Origin: Mycobacterium shigaense
Lineage (GTDB): Bacteria > Actinomycetota > Actinomycetes > Mycobacteriales > Mycobacteriaceae
Length of the DNA stretch: 64,000 nt
Assembly (NCBI RefSeq): GCF_002356315.1
Contig: NZ_AP018164.1
Coordinates: forward strand, 1,054,001 to 1,118,000
Direction: 5' to 3'
Position 1 is the stretch's first letter, and the number at the start of each line of letters is the position of its first letter. Made by a program: the position numbers and the translations under genes. Shown here in pieces: positions 59,456 to 64,000 of this stretch. A model generated the notes under the pieces. It made no database searches. It was given only the letters and a program-made list of their open reading frames with translations, and was not told the DNA's origin.

Positions 59456-62152
59456 ATGACCATGTTCATCCGCCCGGCCGACCCGGCCGAGGCGCCTGCG
59501 CCCGAATCCGCCGCCAAGCGCCCGCGAACCTGGTCGCCGAACAACTGGCCGGTGCGCGGGAAAGTGTTGGCGATCGTCCTGGTCCCGCTGATCCTGGCAA
59601 CGATCTTCGGGGGCCTGCGGATCCACGCAGCGATAGCCAACTCCAGCGGTCTGCGCCTGGCCGCCGCCCGGGCGGACCTGTTGCCCACGCTCACCAAATA
59701 CATGTCGGCGCTGGACGTCGCGCTGCTGGCGAACTCCACCGGGCGCGACGTCGAGGGGGCCAAGCAGAACTACGAGGCCCGCAAGGGTGAGCTGCGGACG
59801 CGCCTGGCCGACACCGACGTGATCCCCGACGTCCGCTCGGGCGTCGAGACGCTGCTGACCGCCGGCGAGTTCCTGGTGGCCAAGGTCGCCGACAACACCA
59901 TCGGCGTGCGCGAGCGGGTGACGACGTACGCTCCGCTGCTGTTGACCGCCGAGGACGCCATCACCGCGTCGGTGCGCGCCGACGACGAGAAGATCCGCGC
60001 TGAGGCGCAGGGGTTGAGCCGCGCGGTCGGGGCCCGCGGGCAGATGACGATGCAGGAGATCCTGATCACCCGGGGCGCCGAGCTGCCCGAACCCGAGCTG
60101 CGCACCTCGATGATCACCCTGGCCGGCACCGAACCCTCGACGCTGTTCGGGATGAGCGATGTGCTGGGCGTGGGCTCGCCGGAGGCCAAGACGCTGCAGC
60201 AGCAGATGCTGACCCGGATGGCGATCATGTCCGACCCGGCCAGCGTGCTCGTCGACAACCCCGAGCTGCTGCGCTCGATCCGGATCACCGACGGCATCGC
60301 CGAGCAGGTGATCGACGGCGCCACGGCGTCGGTGACGAAGGCGGTGCACGCCCAGGCCACCGAGCGTCGCGACGCGGCCGTCCTGGACGCCGTCGTGGTG
60401 CTGGCCGCCATCGTCGTCGCGTTGGTGGTCGTCTCGCTGGTGGCGCGCGCGCTGGTGGTACCGCTGCGGGTGCTGCGCGACGGCGCGCTCAAGGTCGCGC
60501 ACACCGACCTCGAAGAAGAGGTCGCGCGGGTGAAAGCCGGTGAGGCCGAGCCGATTCCGGTTCCACTGCCGGTGTACACCACCGAAGAGATCGGTCAGGT
60601 CGCGCACGCCGTCGACGAGCTGCACAGCCAGGCGCTGCTGTTGGCCGGCGACGAGGCCCGGTTGCGGCTGCTGGTCAACGACATGTTCGAGACGATGTCG
60701 CGGCGCAGCCGCTCGCTCGTCGACCAACAGCTGCAGCTCATCGACGGCCTGGAACGCAACGAGGAGGACCCCGAGCGGCTCGACAGCCTCTTTCGGCTGG
60801 ATCACCTGGCCGCGCGGCTGCGCCGCAACAGCGCCAACCTGCTGGTCCTGGCCGGCGCGCAGCTCGCGCGCGATCAGCGCGAGCCGGTCGGCCTGTCAAC
60901 CGTGATCAGCGCGGCGGTGTCCGAGGTCGAGGACTACCGCCGGGTCGAGATCGACGACCTGCCGGACAGCCAGCTGGTCGGCGCGGCGGCTGGCGGCGCC
61001 ATCCACCTGTTCGCCGAGCTGATCGACAACGCCCTGCGTTATTCGCCGCCGACCACACCGGTCCGGATCTCGGGAAGGCGCAGCGGGGACGGGGGGGTCG
61101 TGCTGCGGATCGCCGACTCCGGCCTGGGCATGAACGACGCCGACCGGCGCATCGCCAACAAGCGGCTACAGGACGGCGGCGAGGCCAATCCCGACAACGC
61201 CCGTCACATGGGCCTTTTCGTGGTCGGCCGGATCGCCGCCCGGCACGGCATTCGGGTGGGCCTGCGCGGTCCGGCGCCGGACGAACCCGGCACGGGCACG
61301 ACCGCGGAGATCTACCTGCCGGCGTCGGTGCTCGACGGAGCTGACGCGGCCCCGACCGCGAGGCTGCCGCGGCGGATCGGGGCGGTGTCGTCGCCGAGCG
61401 CCAAGTTGGCCAGCGAGGTCCCGGCGCGCACGGCCGCCGCTGCCGTCGCCGACCAGCGTCCGGCGGAGCCGCAGCCGACGAACCGCACCAAATCCGCGGA
61501 GCCGGCGCCGCCCATCGCCCTGCTGCCCCGCCGCAGCCCCGGATCCAGCGGAATCTCCGGGGTTCCGGAACAACCCGCGGCGCCCCGACCACCGCAGCGG
61601 CCCCCGCCCGCACCGCCGCCCGCACCGCCGCCCGCACCGCCGCGGCAACCGGTGCGCACGGTGTCGGACACGTCTGCCTTCTTTGCCGCCAAGCCCACTC
61701 AGCCCACCAAGCCCGTTACGCCCGCCAAGGGCCCGGCCGACGACGACGTCATCTACCGGCGGATGCTCTCGGAGATGATGGGCGATCCGCACGACCTGGT
61801 GAACAGCCCCGATCTGGATTGGCAGTCGGTGTGGGACCGCGGCTGGTCGCTGGCCGCGGAGGCCGAGGACAAGCCCGTCGACGCCCACACCGCCGACTAC
61901 GGCCTGCCGGTGCGCACGCCGGGGGCCCGGCTGGTGCCGGGCACGGCCGGCGGTGACGATCCGCCCGAGCAGGGTGCCCCTGATGAGGGCAACGAGCGGC
62001 CCCTCGTAGCATCGAATGGCCGACAGCCCCAGCACGCGGCTGCGGTGCGCGACCCGGAGGCGGTTCGCGCCTCGTTCAGCAACCACTTCGGCGGCGTGCG
62101 CAGCGGACGCTCGCAGGCCCGCCACACCAGGCAAGGACCCGATCAGGAATGA
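59456..62152 (+). CDS. Sensor histidine kinase-like protein, NIT/HAMP/HATPase (Rv3365c-like)
   Basis: 898 residues. First membrane segment ~34-55 ([18 protein letters not shown]), an extracytoplasmic helical nitrate/nitrite-sensing-type domain (~60-310), a second membrane segment (~315-340), HAMP, then a histidine kinase ATPase with N box [12 protein letters not shown] and G box DSGLGMND. The His-box helix is [22 protein letters not shown] and lacks a clear phospho-acceptor pattern. A long Pro/Ala-rich tail contains a triple PAPP repeat. It is the first gene of a five-gene operon with roadblock, DUF742, GTPase and MfpA. No response regulator is adjacent, so output is probably through the small GTPase. 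Confidence 0.92.
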   Translation: MTMFIRPADPAEAPAPESAAKRPRTWSPNNWPVRGKVLAIVLVPLILATIFGGLRIHAAIANSSGLRLAAARADLLPTLTKYMSALDVALLANSTGRDVEGAKQNYEARKGELRTRLADTDVIPDVRSGVETLLTAGEFLVAKVADNTIGVRERVTTYAPLLLTAEDAITASVRADDEKIRAEAQGLSRAVGARGQMTMQEILITRGAELPEPELRTSMITLAGTEPSTLFGMSDVLGVGSPEAKTLQQQMLTRMAIMSDPASVLVDNPELLRSIRITDGIAEQVIDGATASVTKAVHAQATERRDAAVLDAVVVLAAIVVALVVVSLVARALVVPLRVLRDGALKVAHTDLEEEVARVKAGEAEPIPVPLPVYTTEEIGQVAHAVDELHSQALLLAGDEARLRLLVNDMFETMSRRSRSLVDQQLQLIDGLERNEEDPERLDSLFRLDHLAARLRRNSANLLVLAGAQLARDQREPVGLSTVISAAVSEVEDYRRVEIDDLPDSQLVGAAAGGAIHLFAELIDNALRYSPPTTPVRISGRRSGDGGVVLRIADSGLGMNDADRRIANKRLQDGGEANPDNARHMGLFVVGRIAARHGIRVGLRGPAPDEPGTGTTAEIYLPASVLDGADAAPTARLPRRIGAVSSPSAKLASEVPARTAAAAVADQRPAEPQPTNRTKSAEPAPPIALLPRRSPGSSGISGVPEQPAAPRPPQRPPPAPPPAPPPAPPRQPVRTVSDTSAFFAAKPTQPTKPVTPAKGPADDDVIYRRMLSEMMGDPHDLVNSPDLDWQSVWDRGWSLAAEAEDKPVDAHTADYGLPVRTPGARLVPGTAGGDDPPEQGAPDEGNERPLVASNGRQPQHAAAVRDPEAVRASFSNHFGGVRSGRSQARHTRQGPDQE
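61607..61642 (+). repeat. Three perfect 12-base tandem repeats in the kinase tail
   Basis: Three exact copies of CCCGCACCGCCG, in frame, encoding Pro-Ala-Pro-Pro units in the linker after the ATPase domain. Perfect units can slip and change linker length between strains. Confidence 0.85.
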
Positions 62153-62159
62153 CTCAGCG

Positions 62160-62564
62160 ATGACGGGGCCCGGCGGCGCACTGGACTGGCTGGTGACGAA
62201 ATTCGCCCGCGAGGTCCCCGGCGTCGCTCACGCGTTGCTGGTGTCCGTCGACGGCCTGCCGATCGCCGCCAGCGAGCAGCTTCCCCGCGAACGTGCCGAC
62301 CAACTGGCCGCGGTGGCGTCCGGGCTGGCCAGCCTCGCGAGCGGCGCCGCGCAGCTGTTCGACGGCGGGCAGGTGCTGCAGTCGGTGGTCGAGATGCAGA
62401 ACGGATATCTGCTGCTGATGCGCGTCGGCGACGGATCGCATCTGGCTACGCTGGCGGTGCCGTCCTGCGATATCGGTCAGATCGGTTACGAGATGGCCAT
62501 TCTCGTCGAACGGGTAGGTGGTGTGGTGCAGTCCGCCCGCCGCTCCGCATCCGTCAATTCGTGA
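62160..62564 (+). CDS. Roadblock/LC7-domain protein (Rv3364c-like)
   Basis: 134 residues forming a single roadblock/LC7 (longin-like) domain: [22 protein letters not shown], then GLPIAAS and a central [12 protein letters not shown] helix. Such proteins regulate small Ras-like GTPases, here presumably the GTPase two genes downstream. M. tuberculosis Rv3364c was also reported to inhibit host cathepsin G. ATG 62160, 7 bases after the kinase stop. Confidence 0.92.
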   Translation: MTGPGGALDWLVTKFAREVPGVAHALLVSVDGLPIAASEQLPRERADQLAAVASGLASLASGAAQLFDGGQVLQSVVEMQNGYLLLMRVGDGSHLATLAVPSCDIGQIGYEMAILVERVGGVVQSARRSASVNS

Positions 62565-62570
62565 GCCGCG

Positions 62571-62945
62571 ATGGACGAACGCAGGGGACGGCCGCCCTCT
62601 CGCGAGGCGAGCCTGGTGCGGCCCTACACCCTCACGGCGGGGCGGACCGACGCCGGTGTCGAGCTACCGCTCGAGGCCCCGGTCCAGACGCTGCAGCCCG
62701 GGCTGGCGCGTCGATGGCTGGCCGGCGACGCGAGGGGCAGGATCATCGAACTGTGCGTCGACAGCCCGTCCGTCGCGGAGATCTCGGCCCGGCTGGATCT
62801 GCCGGTCGGGGTCGTGCGTGTCTTGGTCGGCGACCTGGTGTTGTCCGGTTTCCTGCGGGTGCACCGCACCCTGACCGGGCAATCGACCCGTGCTGAGCGC
62901 CTCGAACTCATAGGAAGGACGCTGCGTGGTCTCAAGGCCCTCTGA
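62571..62945 (+). CDS. DUF742 protein (Rv3363c-like)
   Basis: 124 residues with SLVRPYTLTAGRT near the start and a winged-helix-like core (SVAEISARLDLPVGVVRVLVGDLV). DUF742 proteins occur almost only in this actinobacterial kinase-roadblock-GTPase cassette. ATG 62571; the 3' end overlaps the GTPase gene by 20 bases. Confidence 0.92.
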   Translation: MDERRGRPPSREASLVRPYTLTAGRTDAGVELPLEAPVQTLQPGLARRWLAGDARGRIIELCVDSPSVAEISARLDLPVGVVRVLVGDLVLSGFLRVHRTLTGQSTRAERLELIGRTLRGLKAL

Positions 62946-63498
62946 CCCGGCAGCCACCGCCTCGACCAAGATCGTCATCGCGGGCGGCTTCGGCGCCGGC
63001 AAGACGACGTTCGTGGGTTCGGTGTCGGAGATCATGCCGCTGCGCACCGAGGAGATGGTCACCGACGCCTCGGCCGGACTCGACATGCTCGAGGCCACCC
63101 CGGACAAACGGACCACCACGGTCGCGATGGACTTCGGCCGCATCACCCTCGACGAGGATCTGGTGCTCTACCTGTTCGGCACGCCCGGTCAGCGGCGCTT
63201 CTGGTTCATGTGGGACGACCTGGTGCGCGGCGCGATCGGCGCGATCGTCCTGGTGGACTGCCGCCGGCTGCAGGACAGCTTCGCCGCCGTCGACTTCTTC
63301 GAACACCGCGGCCTGCCGTTCCTGGTCGCCGTCAACCAGTTCGACGGTGCGCCAAGCTATCCCGTCGGCGCGGTGCGCGAGGCCCTGGCCCTGTCCCCGC
63401 ATATCCCGCTGCTCAATGTCGACGCCAGGGACCGCAGGTCGGCCACCGACGCGCTGATCGCGCTGAGCGAATACGCGCTGCAGAGCCTGACGGCCTGA
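62926..63498 (+). CDS. mfpB: Small Ras-like GTPase MfpB (Rv3362c-like)
   Basis: 190 residues. P-loop GGFGAGKTTFVG, switch/Walker B LFGTPGQRRFWFMWDD and a nucleotide-specificity motif VNQFDGA in place of NKxD. MglA-like small GTPase. In M. smegmatis MfpB controls how MfpA acts on DNA gyrase and so fluoroquinolone tolerance. GTG 62926 inside the DUF742 gene. The next gene starts 5 bases after its stop. Confidence 0.93.
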   Translation: MVSRPSDPAATASTKIVIAGGFGAGKTTFVGSVSEIMPLRTEEMVTDASAGLDMLEATPDKRTTTVAMDFGRITLDEDLVLYLFGTPGQRRFWFMWDDLVRGAIGAIVLVDCRRLQDSFAAVDFFEHRGLPFLVAVNQFDGAPSYPVGAVREALALSPHIPLLNVDARDRRSATDALIALSEYALQSLTA

Positions 63499-63503
63499 CC
63501 GCG

Positions 63504-64000
63504 TTGGCGCACTGGATCGACTGCGAGTTCTCCGGCCGCGATTTCCGCGACGAAGATCTGAGCCGGCTGGTCACCGAGCGTACCGTGTTCAGCGAATGCG
63601 ATTTCCGCGGCGCCAATCTGGCCGAGTCCCAGCACCGCGGCTCGGCATTCCGTAACTGTACTTTCGAGCGAACTCTGTTGTGGCACAGCAGCTTTGCGCA
63701 ATGCAGCCTGCTGGGTTCGACGTTCGTGCAGTGCCGGCTGCGGCCGATGACGTTCGACGAGGTGGACTTCACCCTCGCCGTGCTCGGCGGCAACGACCTG
63801 CGGGGCGTCGACCTGTCTGGTTGTCGGCTGCGCGAGACCAGCCTGGTGGAGACGGACCTGCGCAAAGCGGTGCTGCGCGGCGCCGACCTGTCCGGCGCGC
63901 GGACCATCGGTACCCGGCTGGACGACGCGGACCTGCGTGGGGCGTCGGTGGACCCGGCGTTGTGGCGGACCGCGACGCTGGCGGGCGCCCGGGTGGACGT
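63504..64000 (+). CDS. mfpA: Pentapeptide-repeat protein MfpA, 3' end off window
   Basis: At least 165 residues in a frame that stays open to the right edge. Right-handed beta-helix repeats with central Leu/Phe every five residues: CDFRGANLAE, SAFRNCTFERT, NDLRGVDLSG, TDLRKAVLRGADLSGA, DADLRGASVD. MfpA mimics DNA and binds gyrase, lowering fluoroquinolone action. The start appears to be TTG 63504 (no ATG or GTG gives the family N-terminus LAHWIDCEFSG). Last gene of the kinase-roadblock-DUF742-mfpB-mfpA operon. Confidence 0.93.
   Translation, partial: MAHWIDCEFSGRDFRDEDLSRLVTERTVFSECDFRGANLAESQHRGSAFRNCTFERTLLWHSSFAQCSLLGSTFVQCRLRPMTFDEVDFTLAVLGGNDLRGVDLSGCRLRETSLVETDLRKAVLRGADLSGARTIGTRLDDADLRGASVDPALWRTATLAGARVD

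Overview
The window is high-GC chromosomal DNA of a Mycobacterium, most likely a slow-growing non-tuberculous species. From about 10.7 kb to the right edge the gene order follows, in reverse, the M. tuberculosis H37Rv stretch Rv3421c to Rv3361c: tsaB-rimI-tsaD, groES-groEL1, whiB3, Rv3415c, sigD-rsdA, Rv3412, guaB2-guaB3, choD, Rv3406/Rv3405c, Rv3401-Rv3400, guaA, imuA'-imuB, iunH, acrA1, lpqD, htdY, otsB2, Rv3371, dnaE2, Rv3369, Rv3368c, trmL, Rv3365c-Rv3362c, mfpA. I assigned orthologues from remembered family sequences and synteny; no database was searched.

Region 1 (1-10.5 kb) is accessory and the most interesting part. It reads leftward: a DHA2-type MFS exporter, an FxbA-like N10-formyl-THF formyltransferase preceded by a good IdeR (iron) box, and a large nonribosomal peptide synthetase ordered C-A-PCP-E-C-A-PCP-reductase that runs off the left edge. 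The two adenylation domains lie in a 1.66 kb direct repeat that looks identical except for two one-base G-run differences, which break the reading frame of the distal copy. The best reading is an iron-regulated, exochelin-related formyl-hydroxamate peptide with a reductively released end, plus its exporter.

Region 2 (10.7-15.1 kb) holds the tRNA t6A genes tsaB and tsaD with rimI, then the HrcA/CIRCE-controlled groES-groEL1 operon with an intercistronic hairpin and a strong terminator.

Region 3 (15.3-22.3 kb) is a variable patch: a STAS-like protein, a TetR/FAD-monooxygenase divergent pair, a frameshifted secreted protein, a TRIC channel, a membrane adenylate cyclase, a HabB-like membrane protein, a SodC-like lipoprotein that has lost most metal ligands, an OsmC gene with an internal deletion and the last ~52 codons of a cytochrome P450.

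Region 4 (22.3-40.5 kb) is conserved regulation and nucleotide metabolism (whiB3, sigD/rsdA, guaB2/guaB3, guaA, choD, the Rv3406 dioxygenase and its repressor, a GH65/beta-phosphoglucomutase pair). It is interrupted by a translationally coupled MFS plus two-methyltransferase operon divergent from an HxlR regulator.

Region 5 (40.6-55.5 kb) carries both halves of the mycobacterial mutasome (imuA'-imuB and dnaE2), each behind an almost identical LexA box. Between them are lipid and trehalose genes, including a KasB paralogue outside the FAS-II operon.

Region 6 (55.5-64 kb) contains small redox enzymes, trmL, a PLD-like/ChrA-like overlapping pair, and the conserved sensor kinase-roadblock-DUF742-GTPase-MfpA operon, cut by the right edge. 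I found no tRNA, rRNA, CRISPR array or insertion sequence.
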